Shown: piece by piece, positions 44,701 to 52,226 of the stretch
How positions within the stretch are numbered: the stretch's first letter is position 1
Layout of the letters: the number at the start of each line of letters is the position of its first letter
NCBI RefSeq assembly: GCF_013328345.1
Contig: NZ_JABULX010000002.1
Location: 186,001-250,000, forward strand
DNA from: Marinifaba aquimaris
GTDB lineage: Bacteria; Pseudomonadota; Gammaproteobacteria; Enterobacterales; Alteromonadaceae
Direction of reading: 5' to 3'
Length of the DNA stretch: 64,000 bases
The notes under the pieces: generated by a model
Databases searched by the model: none
What the model was told of the DNA's origin: nothing
The model's input: the letters and a program-made list of their open reading frames with translations, nothing else
Translations under genes and position numbers: made by a program

Positions 44701-46038
44701 AATATCGCTGTCATTTCCCAATAAGCCTGGGGCAGCAACGGTCAAAGACAGCTGTTCAGCTAAACTATAACTCTCAGCCAATACAATAGGTGCATCATTC
44801 ACAGCTTCCACATTAATCGATGCAGATACTGTGGTATTGTTGTTTTGACCATCTGTGATCACAAAACTGAATTGATCTTGACCAAATACATTTTCATTCG
44901 GTTGATAAGTAAAATTACCGGTGTTATCAAATGAAATATTGCCCAAACTAGGCGCAGTACTTAGCTCTACAACCGTCAAAGTATCATTTTCAGCATCCGT
45001 AGCTTGTGCTAGTAAGTTTCCTTGTAAGTTGACATCTTCATTTGTCGTGAAGGATAGACTGGAAGATTGGGGTGCGGTATTAACAGGCTCTGCTGTTTCT
45101 TCACCGGGCTCTATATAGAAGATGTTAGAAAATGCACTTTCTCCAACATCACTTACCCCAGTGACGAGGACGTAATAATCTTGAGTAGGTTCAACATTGT
45201 TTAAAGTGAAGCTTGTTGTATCTAACGCTAAAAATTGCTGACCTAAAGCGAGTTGAGTTGCATTATTTTGATTAAGCTGACGCTCTGCTGCAAAGTAAAC
45301 ATTATATCGCTGAGCAGATGATAAACCTTGCCAGCTAATATTTAAATCAGTGCCATCACGACTGAGTACGACACCTGAAATGGATTCAGTCTGCCAATTA
45401 AATGCCAATTGCCCAGCAAACTCAACTACTGGCTTATCACGGGATAAGCCTTCCAAACTATCCTGAGTCCAAAGCTCTAAAATTAATTGGCCGGATGACA
45501 AACCAAAAAAGCTCGGCTCTAAACCCAACACAACTTGATTAAAATCAACATCAGCACAAGGCTCTGCCCCACTGTCGTTACACAACTCGAGTGTTTGACT
45601 AGAACCTGAAAAACTAATGAACGCACGGTGTAACCCTTCAGGATCTTGGATATCAAAACTAAAACGCAACTTACCCGTCAGCGTCCCCGTGTCATAACCT
45701 GTTATTTGCGCTTCAACATTCGATTGCTCTGCAATATACACATCGCCAGCATTAGCGGCTTGTACTTCTGCTTCACTGTAACGATATTGACTAAGATTGT
45801 TAACTTGGCCCCCAATAAAACGCACCGGCATTTGCAAGTTTGAAGGCTCAAGCCCAGCAACTAAACGGCTATTCTCTTCGCCTTCCGTAGGCGTATCTGG
45901 ATTAATAACCTGAGGGGGTTGATCAGCTGACGTATTGTTATCACTGCCGCTATCACCTGATCCACATGCTGTTAAAAGTGGAATGAAGACTAAACTAAGA
46001 CAGTTGAGTTTTTTTAGCGAATGAATGAACTTACTCAT
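38743..46038 (-). CDS. Giant cadherin / tandem-95 / Delta-60 repeat lipoprotein (2431 aa)
   Basis: Surface adhesin-like protein. Lipoprotein signal with lipobox LLTAC (Cys25) and a Gly/Ser/Asp linker. Approximate order: unique N-region (60-215), Fn3-like domain (215-310), five Ig-like tandem-95/VCBS-type repeats (319-795, each starting near DAP and with ND-D-F-TYxP strands), a putative-Ig (He_PIG) repeat (796-880), six cadherin repeats of about 100 residues (885-1485) with xAPxLT...AEN...D-F-T...SGN...F-I and DxND-like ends, a Delta-60 repeat region (about 1489-2330, DGSVDTSFANKG, GQLDTSFDNDG) and a final Ig-like domain. No RTX or type I secretion tail. It starts 1 base after the FecR gene stop. 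Confidence 0.93.
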   Translation of the reverse strand: MSKFIHSLKKLNCLSLVFIPLLTACGSGDSGSDNNTSADQPPQVINPDTPTEGEENSRLVAGLEPSNLQMPVRFIGGQVNNLSQYRYSEAEVQAANAGDVYIAEQSNVEAQITGYDTGTLTGKLRFSFDIQDPEGLHRAFISFSGSSQTLELCNDSGAEPCADVDFNQVVLGLEPSFFGLSSGQLILELWTQDSLEGLSRDKPVVEFAGQLAFNWQTESISGVVLSRDGTDLNISWQGLSSAQRYNVYFAAERQLNQNNATQLALGQQFLALDTTSFTLNNVEPTQDYYVLVTGVSDVGESAFSNIFYIEPGEETAEPVNTAPQSSSLSFTTNEDVNLQGNLLAQATDAENDTLTVVELSTAPSLGNISFDNTGNFTYQPNENVFGQDQFSFVITDGQNNNTTVSASINVEAVNDAPIVLAESYSLAEQLSLTVAAPGLLGNDSDIETQALTLDTSVISNPEFGSVSLNSDGSFSFTIDAQPLEETSVSFDYRVFDSQGASSNATATINIAGQDISFSLIADSYQVDEDNDLVVNLVQGVLANDDVAKLTAPEASVTTQPVNGSLFFNADGSFTYTPKPDFFGNDTFTYQVTNELQASQQAVVTISVTGINDAPAVQDDSYSTTQGQNLIIAAPGVLANDSDLDQDNLIVSLVSDTTQGNLSLSADGSFSYQANNSFVGTDSFSYSISDGTLSAQGSVAITIAEESATVANNDTASLNEGGTVVISPLDNDVSASTLTIVAASTSNGQLSFTDSSITYDPSIDFNGITSINYTIEDSLGRQSSAVIQVTVNPVNDAPTISGTPTTQIDEREFYTFTPTVQDIDNDTLTLSITNLPSWASFDTATGTLSGQAVEGDYQGIVITVTDSAQAQASLSAFDISVVNTNTAPVITDATVNLTQSDAAPGFVVTTVSVTDPDSNDTQTFSIESGNAGGIFLIDNQGQLVLNDPNLIDFTQSLPITVTVKVSDSQSESDTAVITVNLVLTNNRPVLTVNNATLAENAVLGSTVTTATVTDADQADTHTFTITAGDDNNVFSIDAAGVISIQDTNQIDFSTEASRELTITVTDSGSPNLSTSEVVTISLQNINDAPSLTGSNASIAENAANGDFVTTLTVTDPDSSDSHTFSITSGNDTNIFAINSNGVLSVNDASQLDFETTTSYSLTLQVADSATPALTDSLSLTITITDANDAPELTASNTSIAESAQVADLVTQVTFTDQDPGQIVTWELLSGNDDGIFAIDTNGQITVADTTNLDFETTNSYGLTVKATDSGTPNMHGTVFLRVDITDVNEAPIWTGASSSIAENSANGTIVGTVPAVDPEGGEVFYDIVASTVNGAFTINVTTGEISVVDSSLLDYETSPTIDLTVEVSDINERAGDAIYQVQLTDVYEPVGLLPATFEIYELQSVNTVVGSLVVDNFNQATNYIWEITSGNTDNTFFIDVNGDVKVANNIKLTVADNPSFTLNIKVSDGVNSATAVMTINLLSATQVQALTLDTSYGLSGRALGETYIADLANRNAAFQRKQIAIQDDNKPLVISSHPNGTKAIANLVRYNQDGSVDTSFANKGIFSSDFSKADGAQFQAIAVNSTHAFAVGYTYDADNIYNFLITKIDLVTGQLDTSFDNDGYKEFQFNTNNSNILHSVYLENDLIYVSGQSRDASLNKNYYVGAFYQANGTEVFSREINALSESNENAVDILAYPNDHINASLRGKVVIAGKGGSSRYLFRLTSAGVLDSEWNDPLSDGSGDGIIQLGTLSNPSIAIQSDGRLILNAQDTDSKSKIRRFEYNGDVDNTFGISGGFGEIAPTDFTYIGFNSTKIYSKEMIVNSSDEIFITGYVVYTDSNNKTFVAKQTASGLLDTNWNSGIGDGVRINDFYDDNTTQYGSSLATDGLGNIYSMSGFNGSYSEDRFVGIAKQDVNGDLVTAFGGDGFVFNSQQIADEKNIQPNISSDGSISFAGDVTSFFSIQGFNNYLTASGLPDVSKGESGVVTYSDNLVRGASSLVVLDSIADDSGNTFTLILRDSTDLVLEKLLASGELDTSFNSSGRTIFTTGPYAAVGRLYRDATGNIFIAAYDSTTDTVEFNAVAADGSAYSPFSGNSTLDFNINIDGTGSSSDDQLNVNDMLIDANGKLVIAGSINSGGSRQAVIARIDMSVPTLDKTGFNTAGTQGYQLFNNNENAFSEAYSRIVLRSDNSILAVGYSEDEGGQFGLAHVYTDAGLLDSNWAGTGQISFDTLTSSLNNRLVSVWQDIELQLDGSVILAGWGRDELDSIKSGLVLYLNQDGSINTNFADQGLFLDSVANTNIEFTALRTVGNALYLAGSSSNADSTPYSVKYALSSQFKPDITTSNTNDIADMDDGVAITINLEAFDLDSDNNELTWSLVGVDGGVVDGLDGQKGSSVSFTYTDNQSPGMYGITVTVTDSEGNATTKTYTVKVS

Positions 46039-46039
46039 C

Positions 46040-47371
46040 TTAGTTACTCTCTCCTAGGGTAAACGCACCACCTGCTCTTGAACTGGGGTCATTGATTTCT
46101 GATAATTCAATATCACCAATAATATTAGTACCTTCATTAATAAAACCGCCGCTAATTTCACCATCAGCTTTGTTATTGCCATGACTGGCAAAGTTAATGC
46201 CCATTTCAAGTGCATTGCGATTAATCACACCGTTAAAGGTTGCAAACCACTCACCTGTTGGATCATCAAAAGATAACACACCATCATCAATAGTTTGACG
46301 ATCGAAGTTCACTTGCATGTTCATCTGTACATTCGAAACAATACCATTGCTACTTGTAATGCTATGACTAACTAAATCGGAGAAATCAACCACACCTGTA
46401 CGTTCGGCAATAATCGATTCATCGGCACCCGCTAAGTCATTAAAAAGTTCTTCATTTATTTCTATATTTTCAGCTAGCTCGTCACTAACTTCCTGACTGG
46501 TAGAAGGGCTTTCCTGAGTAGTGACTGCAATATCGAATTCTCCTAAACTGGCTTCATCCGTTTGCCCCTCATCAGTATTCACTTCTAACTGAGTCGTTTG
46601 GCCTTGCTGTTCAGTCGTATCTTGCTCTGCACTATTTTGCGCAACCTGCTCATCTTGCTGGTTGTCTTGCGTATTTTCTTGTGCGAGGTTTTGTTCCGTG
46701 TTGTCATCCTGTTGACCTTGCTCGCCATCAGTTGTACTTGCACTATGGCCATCTTTAAAGTTTTCAGGAATTTCAGTAAAAGTGGTGATTTGGCCTTGGG
46801 TATCGACTTTCATATAATTAAAATCGGCGCTTTCACCCAGAGAGAACTCGACATTTTGCCCTTGAATAGTAAGGCTAAGATCAATTGCACCATCCCAAAC
46901 CGCAACAAATAGCTCATCGCCAATAAGTTCAACCTCGTAGTGCGTGCCGCGAATACCGATACTGCCGACAGGCGTCTCTAATTTGTAGTCGCCATTCTCG
47001 CGTTTTAACTTACCAGTTACTGTGCGAATACCGCCAGATAAAAGCTTCATCACAGCTTTACCTTTGTTGGCCTTTTCATCAAATTCATACTCTGCAATTT
47101 CAAGCTGAGTATTAGCCTGTAATGCAACTAGACCACCATCAGCCATTCGCAATTGAGCTCGGCTATCATCACCGGTAATGACAGTGTCAACATCATAAAT
47201 AGGAGAACGGCGTTTTAAAGCTCTTTCATCTTCAGTTGTCGATGAGGCAATAACATCACCACGAGCAATAATGGTTTTACCTGCAACTTGTGGGCTAGCT
47301 TGTAGTAACATAGGCGCAAGTGAACAAAATAATAAAGTCACTATTGATAATTTTTGATTCAAAGTTTTCAT
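46040..47371 (-). CDS. FecR-domain protein with a TbpB-barrel-like C-terminus
   Basis: 443 residues, exported (signal peptide cleaved about residue 26, MLLQA-S). FecR domain about 45-175, with SRAQLRMADGGLVALQANTQ and VGSIGIRGTHYEV, the signature GIRGT box. A Gln/Glu/Asp-rich disordered stretch follows (about 205-300). The last 110 residues are strands with GEWFATFNGVINRNALEMGI, ADGEISGGFINEGTN and AGGAFTL, reminiscent of the eight-stranded barrel of TbpB-type Slam cargo proteins (PF01298). It is 13 bases after the Slam-like gene. FecR here is not next to a sigma factor, so the iron-dicitrate role does not apply. Confidence 0.85.
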   Translation of the reverse strand: MKTLNQKLSIVTLLFCSLAPMLLQASPQVAGKTIIARGDVIASSTTEDERALKRRSPIYDVDTVITGDDSRAQLRMADGGLVALQANTQLEIAEYEFDEKANKGKAVMKLLSGGIRTVTGKLKRENGDYKLETPVGSIGIRGTHYEVELIGDELFVAVWDGAIDLSLTIQGQNVEFSLGESADFNYMKVDTQGQITTFTEIPENFKDGHSASTTDGEQGQQDDNTEQNLAQENTQDNQQDEQVAQNSAEQDTTEQQGQTTQLEVNTDEGQTDEASLGEFDIAVTTQESPSTSQEVSDELAENIEINEELFNDLAGADESIIAERTGVVDFSDLVSHSITSSNGIVSNVQMNMQVNFDRQTIDDGVLSFDDPTGEWFATFNGVINRNALEMGINFASHGNNKADGEISGGFINEGTNIIGDIELSEINDPSSRAGGAFTLGESN

Positions 47372-47384
47372 CTACACACCTATG

Positions 47385-48716
47385 TTAAAAACGATAGTTA
47401 AAGCCAGTCGTCACTAACTCTTTATCATAATCATAAAGCACTACATTACTGTCCTTTTGACTGACCCTGACCTTAGTTTGCCATGACCAATCTGAAGAAA
47501 AATACCAACTGAAGTCTAGACCTAACATCAAAGTTTTATCGTGACGAGGTTCAAAAAACGGCTCTTCATCTAATAAAAATCTCAAGTCATCATGCTTGTG
47601 ATCACTTTCTTGATAATCAATCGACACACCAAAACCGGCCCAATCGGCAATTCTCGATTGCCAAGCGTAGCCAACAAAGACGAGATCTCGCTCGTTGTGT
47701 TGCGAAAGTTCGTTAAATTCTCTTACCCGCTCAGCAGATACACCCAAACTTAAGCTATGCATACTTCTGCCATGAGGAATGCGCCAAATAAGTTCTGTGG
47801 TCGCGGCATCTAAACTCAAATTATCATCGACTTGATTATTCGTACGGGTGATTGAGCTTGTCCAAACCCAAGCGGATTGGTCTTCAGTAAACCACGTCAT
47901 ATCAAACATAACACCAGCTAAATTCTGATAATGCTCATCACCTAACCAAAACGGCTGCACATAACCCAATAATTTGTATTGACTTGTATCCCCTTTGTAT
48001 TGATAACCCATAACGAGATCAGCACTGGTTTTTTGATATTGGTCGAAATCTTGGTATTCAGTATTATTTACAGCGATATCAGTAAATAAAGTAGACGATT
48101 TTGTCAGTGGATGTTGATAGCCCAATTGCGCATTAACTTGCCACTGGGCGTCTTCTTCTATGGCAAACCTGACAGGTAATAAACCTAAGCCTGGAAAGGG
48201 CAACTCGGTTTGAGTATCTCCCAAGCCAGAGTTGACATTCGTATCATACCCAAGGCTAGCAGCCACACCACCGTACCACTTTTGACCTTGAGCTAGTGCT
48301 TTATCTTCCATCAACTCAATGTAATTTTGTATTTGATCGGCTAGTTCAGGGTCAGGGTTCAACGCTAAGCAACGCTCGAATTCTCTTTGAGATGCTTTGT
48401 AGTTATCGAGTTGATAATAGGCAATTGCCAGTGCGGCTCTTGCTTTGATATCTTGTGGGCGATTCATTATTACGCGCTCAAAAGCAAATATAGCCTTTTG
48501 ATGTTGCCCTAAATTTCTAGCGGCAATACCGTATAAATAATCAAAATCAGCATCACCTGCCCACTCCTCAAAATGAGTTTCACCCAATTGGAAGCTTTGC
48601 TCAAAATCCTTTTCATCGAGCAATTGCAGCATTGAGATGCGAGGGTCGACAATCTCTGCATGAACAGAAGCAGATATAATCAAAGCAGCCATACAAGCTT
48701 TAAATAATAAACGCAC
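47385..48716 (-). CDS. TPR plus beta-barrel outer-membrane protein, Slam/T11SS-like
   Basis: 443 residues. Signal peptide (VRLLFKACMAALIISASVHA, cleaved before EIV), TPR domain about 25-150 (YLYGIAARNLGQHQKAIFAF, ALAIAYYQLDNYKASQREFE), then a barrel of about 290 residues starting with GVAASLGYDTNVNSG and ending TTGFNYRF with terminal Phe. This is the layout and size of Slam proteins, which move lipoproteins through the outer membrane (DUF560/PF04575-like). GTG at 48716 is chosen: AGG lies 7 bases upstream; a TTG at 48734 is in frame. It is the first gene of a six-gene operon whose third member is a giant lipoprotein. Assignment to Slam is inference. Confidence 0.78.
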   Translation of the reverse strand: MRLLFKACMAALIISASVHAEIVDPRISMLQLLDEKDFEQSFQLGETHFEEWAGDADFDYLYGIAARNLGQHQKAIFAFERVIMNRPQDIKARAALAIAYYQLDNYKASQREFERCLALNPDPELADQIQNYIELMEDKALAQGQKWYGGVAASLGYDTNVNSGLGDTQTELPFPGLGLLPVRFAIEEDAQWQVNAQLGYQHPLTKSSTLFTDIAVNNTEYQDFDQYQKTSADLVMGYQYKGDTSQYKLLGYVQPFWLGDEHYQNLAGVMFDMTWFTEDQSAWVWTSSITRTNNQVDDNLSLDAATTELIWRIPHGRSMHSLSLGVSAERVREFNELSQHNERDLVFVGYAWQSRIADWAGFGVSIDYQESDHKHDDLRFLLDEEPFFEPRHDKTLMLGLDFSWYFSSDWSWQTKVRVSQKDSNVVLYDYDKELVTTGFNYRF

Positions 48717-48892
48717 AAAAAAACCTATAATCAAAGTAATAGATAGAATGATAAAGTGAAATTGAGTCTAAACTAGCTGAATGAGAAGTTCAGTAACAGC
48801 CTAGACGTATTGCTTATATTGTAATACTTTTTAGAAACCTTTTTTTATAAAAAATTAACATTTCTTAATCAGTTTTATAATTTGAATTTGCC

Positions 48893-49879
48893 ATGAAAAA
48901 GAGCCTTCCATTAACGTCACTATTGTTATTAAGCTTATGTTTTTACAGCTCTTTTAGTTTGTCTAAGCAAACTAGTTTCAAAACGATGCAAGAGAATGGC
49001 AAAACAAAATTCACTTACAAATGGTCAGATCATAAACAAAGACAACAAAAAATTAGCTTTGCATTAGACAGTCAGCAACTTAACAATGCCTTTAGCCGCT
49101 TTCGCGATTACAACCCTGATGTAGCCCTTAGGCATGTTGAAGTTGGTATATTGAGAGGTCTACCGGCACTTCAAGATAAAAATGCTCAGGCCAAGCTAAT
49201 AAAACGCCCTAACGAAATCGTTTTAAATTTTACCGGTAACGATCAAGCTGCGATAAATAAATTAAGAAGAGCAACTATGTTGCTAAAAAGACAAAGTGAG
49301 CAAGCCTACTACAACAAAGCGTTTTACCACGAATATAAGGATAGCTTTGGAAAACAGGGTATAAAAGCCGATCACGTCCGCTTTACTACTGAGTCCATGT
49401 CGATGTTAACGCCAATTGCACAACATATTTTTGAAAATTATAAAAACTTACCGACCCGAGAGATCGTTAATTACCTTTTATCTTTCGTGCAGACGATTCC
49501 TTATCAAGATTTAGAAGATAGACACACAACACATGGCGCGGGTTTTAGCCCGCCAAATAGGCTTTTACTCGAAAACAGAGGTGATTGTGATAGTAAAAGC
49601 GTGCTCATGTTAGGCATATTAAGAAACTTATTTCCCAACTTGGGCTTAATCATGGTTTACCTGCCCAACCACGCACTTATCGGTATTCAGATCCCTTACC
49701 AAAAAGGAGATGAAAAAATTGAAGTTGAAGGAACACAGTATGTACTCGCAGAGCCAACTGGCCCTGCGTTATTGCCTGTTGCTAATATTGCAGAACAATC
49801 ACAAATATACATTGGTGCTAAAAGCTACTCTATCGAGTCAATTCCCACTAAAAATAGTTTAATGAGAAGAAAGGGTTAA
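48893..49879 (+). CDS. Secreted transglutaminase-like cysteine protease
   Basis: 328 residues, signal peptide (cleavage about SLSK). The C-terminal half holds a transglutaminase-core catalytic set: Cys232 (ENRGDCDSKS), His260 (PNHALIG) and Glu287 (LAEPTGPALL). The N-terminal half is an uncharacterised helical/strand region (about 30-185). LapG, a periplasmic protease of the same fold, cuts adhesins under c-di-GMP control; this protein is not LapG by sequence but has a similar fold and lies divergently, 176 bases from the adhesin operon. No clear ribosome binding site. Its end overlaps the deacetylase gene by 4 bases (convergent). Confidence 0.75.
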   Translation: MKKSLPLTSLLLLSLCFYSSFSLSKQTSFKTMQENGKTKFTYKWSDHKQRQQKISFALDSQQLNNAFSRFRDYNPDVALRHVEVGILRGLPALQDKNAQAKLIKRPNEIVLNFTGNDQAAINKLRRATMLLKRQSEQAYYNKAFYHEYKDSFGKQGIKADHVRFTTESMSMLTPIAQHIFENYKNLPTREIVNYLLSFVQTIPYQDLEDRHTTHGAGFSPPNRLLLENRGDCDSKSVLMLGILRNLFPNLGLIMVYLPNHALIGIQIPYQKGDEKIEVEGTQYVLAEPTGPALLPVANIAEQSQIYIGAKSYSIESIPTKNSLMRRKG

Positions 49880-50919
49880 TGTAACCACAACCAATATTGC
49901 GATAACCAATAATAACGCCCCGGGTATTTCTTACTCGGCGCCGTACAATTGTAACGACTTCTTCCTTTCCCTAACTGCTTTAATGCCTTCACTTTAAAAG
50001 TATTTTTGGAGATCCAAACTGGCTTTGGTGAGTCTTGCCCTGGCACAAAACAGGCAAGCTGTTGCCAAGCCATATCATCTCGATTATTCATTACGACCAT
50101 CATCTCTGGCGGATTGTTATTTTCAGCTAACATAGGTTCAACAGGCTGCATGGATTTAATAGGCATGGGCAGACTGTACAATTTAGTTTTTAGTGTTTTT
50201 AAATTGGCATATATGCCTGATGCGGGAAATCGAGGCAGAGCTTGCCACGTCAGGCTATACCCGACAGAGCCACTGTGTTGAGCAAAACTAGTATAGCCGC
50301 GCTCTTGTAACCAGGTATTTAACCAGTGATTGTATTCGCCATAAGGAAAAGCGACGAACTTGTGCGACTGTCCGGTTTTTTCTTTAATAATGGCTTCAGT
50401 ATCTAAGATGCTTTTTTTTACTTTTTTTCGCCACACCGACAGTGGGATGTTTTCAGGGTCTCGCACCCAGTATTCATGATCCCAACCGTGATTAGCTATT
50501 GTCGCACCTTGCTCGCCTAGCTCTTTTAATTGCTGCCAATTTAAATAAAAATCAGAGCCAAGCGCTATCATCCCCGGGTTAACAAAAATTGTATAAGGCA
50601 TATTACGCTTATTTAACTCTGGAATAGCCACATTGAGCAGGTTAGTAAAACCATCATCAAAAGTTATGGCTACGGATTTGTCTTTTAATGGCGTCTTACT
50701 TTTTAGCTTGGCCATTGCTTCAGGTAAACTGACAACGCTAAAGCCTTCTTGCTCTAAAAAATCTAAATGTTCGATAAAGCCTTTTTCAGTAATTGATGTT
50801 ACTGCAGGCGTAGTGTCAGCAACGTGATGGTATTGTAAAATAGCAACGTGATTCGCATCTTGTGCCGCTGCACTTAAGCCATACAAAAATAAACTTATAA
50901 GTAGGATTATCCTTTTCAC
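49876..50919 (-). CDS. Polysaccharide deacetylase (NodB homology domain)
   Basis: 347 residues, exported (signal peptide: KRIILLISLFLYGLSAAAQ). NodB domain about 25-260: AILQYHHVAD, SVAITFDDGF (catalytic and metal Asp pair), ATIANHGWDHEYW (metal His) and VAFPYGEYN. A C-terminal extension (about 260-347) is unique. It removes N-acetyl groups from cell-envelope or matrix polysaccharide; PgaB-like N-terminal pattern HHVA. GTG at 50919 is chosen, with GAGAGA upstream; a TTG at 50934 is in frame. It lies 2 bases from the start of the divergent MATE gene. Confidence 0.85.
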   Translation of the reverse strand: MKRIILLISLFLYGLSAAAQDANHVAILQYHHVADTTPAVTSITEKGFIEHLDFLEQEGFSVVSLPEAMAKLKSKTPLKDKSVAITFDDGFTNLLNVAIPELNKRNMPYTIFVNPGMIALGSDFYLNWQQLKELGEQGATIANHGWDHEYWVRDPENIPLSVWRKKVKKSILDTEAIIKEKTGQSHKFVAFPYGEYNHWLNTWLQERGYTSFAQHSGSVGYSLTWQALPRFPASGIYANLKTLKTKLYSLPMPIKSMQPVEPMLAENNNPPEMMVVMNNRDDMAWQQLACFVPGQDSPKPVWISKNTFKVKALKQLGKGRSRYNCTAPSKKYPGRYYWLSQYWLWLH

Positions 50920-50921
50920 CA

Positions 50922-52226
50922 ATGTCTCTCTCAAAATTAAATAGTGCAGTTTTAACCATAGCCTTACCTATGGTGATTTCCAATATCACTACCCCATTAT
51001 TGGGCATAGTTGATACCGCCGTGGTGGGTCATTTAGACCACGCCTATTATATCGGGGCAGTATCACTTGGCGCTATGATTGCGAGCTTAATTTATTGGCT
51101 TTGCGTGTTTCTGCGCATGGCAACGACAGGGCTTACCGCTCAGCAAATAGGTAAAGGGCAAACACACGCACCTCAGGTTTTAGTGCAAGGCCTATCGATA
51201 GCAATGCTCATTAGCATCACAACGCTAATTATTAGCCCACTTATCATCTCAACGGGTTTACAAATAGCCGACGCCAGTGCCGAAGTTAGCTTTTACGCTA
51301 AGCAGTATTTTGATATCCGGATATGGTCAACACCAGCAGCTCTGGCAAACCTTGTACTCGTAGGCTGGTTAATCGCTCAACAAAGAACCAAATTGGTGAT
51401 GTGGGTCCAAATAGCCATTAACTTGGTCAATATCGTGCTCGACCTCACTTTAGTCGTTTATTGGGATCTAAAAATAATAGGTGTTGCGAGTGCATCTGTG
51501 TTGGTCGAGTACCTGGCGTTAATAATCTACCTCGTCGTTACTTACCAAATACTGGACAAAACGACATGCATAAAAATACTTTTTAACCGTGATCAATTTA
51601 AAGGTTTTAAACGCTTTTTATCTGTTAACAAGGACATCTTGATACGGACACTCTGTCTTGAGCTTTGCTTTGTTTACATGCATTTTCACGGCGCAAAATT
51701 AGGTGATACCACACTCGCTGTAAATGCCGTTTTATTAAATTTCTTGATGCTTATCGCACTTGGCCTAGATGGTATAGCCTACTCGGCAGAAGTACTGATA
51801 GGTAAAGCCTACGGGGCAAAAAAACGCAGAAAATTGAGGGTCATATTTAAGCTGTGCCTCAGGTGGAATTTGGCACTTGCCATCGGTTACAGCCTCGTTT
51901 TCTTGCTGCTAGGTCAACAAATTATCAACTTAATGACGGATATAGCGTCGGTACAAAGTAATGCAATGCACTTTATTATCTATATTGTTTTGTTGCCCGT
52001 TATTGCTTGTTGGTGTTTTTTATATGATGGCGTTTATATCGGCTTAGCAGATAGTCGTACGATGAGAAACAGTATGATCATCTCTGTGTTTTTAGTTTTT
52101 TTCCCAGCGGCAATATTGTTACAAGCTTGGCAAAATCATGCCTTGTGGCTTGCTATGCTTGGTTTAATGGCAGCCAGAGGGTTGAGTCTTGCTTGGCACT
52201 TTAATCGCCGTTATTACTCGATTTAA
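50922..52226 (+). CDS. dinF: MATE family multidrug/Na+ exporter, DinF type
   Basis: 434 residues, 12 membrane spans. N-terminus ALPMVISNITTPLLGIVDTA and VVGHLDHAYYIGAVSLG, LRMATTGLTAQQIGKG and LGWLIAQQRTK closely follow DinF. The protein exports cationic or oxidised compounds in exchange for Na+ or H+. Its ATG lies only 2 bases from the divergent deacetylase start. The 3' end overlaps the minus-strand small membrane-protein frame by 26 bases. No SOS box seen immediately upstream. Confidence 0.92.
   Translation: MSLSKLNSAVLTIALPMVISNITTPLLGIVDTAVVGHLDHAYYIGAVSLGAMIASLIYWLCVFLRMATTGLTAQQIGKGQTHAPQVLVQGLSIAMLISITTLIISPLIISTGLQIADASAEVSFYAKQYFDIRIWSTPAALANLVLVGWLIAQQRTKLVMWVQIAINLVNIVLDLTLVVYWDLKIIGVASASVLVEYLALIIYLVVTYQILDKTTCIKILFNRDQFKGFKRFLSVNKDILIRTLCLELCFVYMHFHGAKLGDTTLAVNAVLLNFLMLIALGLDGIAYSAEVLIGKAYGAKKRRKLRVIFKLCLRWNLALAIGYSLVFLLLGQQIINLMTDIASVQSNAMHFIIYIVLLPVIACWCFLYDGVYIGLADSRTMRNSMIISVFLVFFPAAILLQAWQNHALWLAMLGLMAARGLSLAWHFNRRYYSI

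Noticed and set aside
41500-45100. CRISPR-like or tandem DNA repeats
   Set aside because: The periodicity of about 300 bases is protein-level cadherin/Ig repetition with diverged DNA, with no conserved short repeat and spacer pattern.
38900-46000. Several plus-strand open frames opposite the giant lipoprotein gene (for example 38921-39181, 43241-43438, 44188-44394, 44921-45118)
   Set aside because: They are antisense shadows of repetitive coding sequence, have no ribosome binding sites and no plausible protein composition.
46040-47371. FecR as part of an iron-citrate FecIR system
   Set aside because: No ECF sigma factor or TonB receptor is adjacent, and the FecR domain sits in an exported protein without the FecR membrane topology.
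48893-49879. Calling the cysteine protease LapG
   Set aside because: The catalytic pattern GDCDS...NHAL...AEP differs from LapG sequence signatures and no LapD is present; only the fold is shared.
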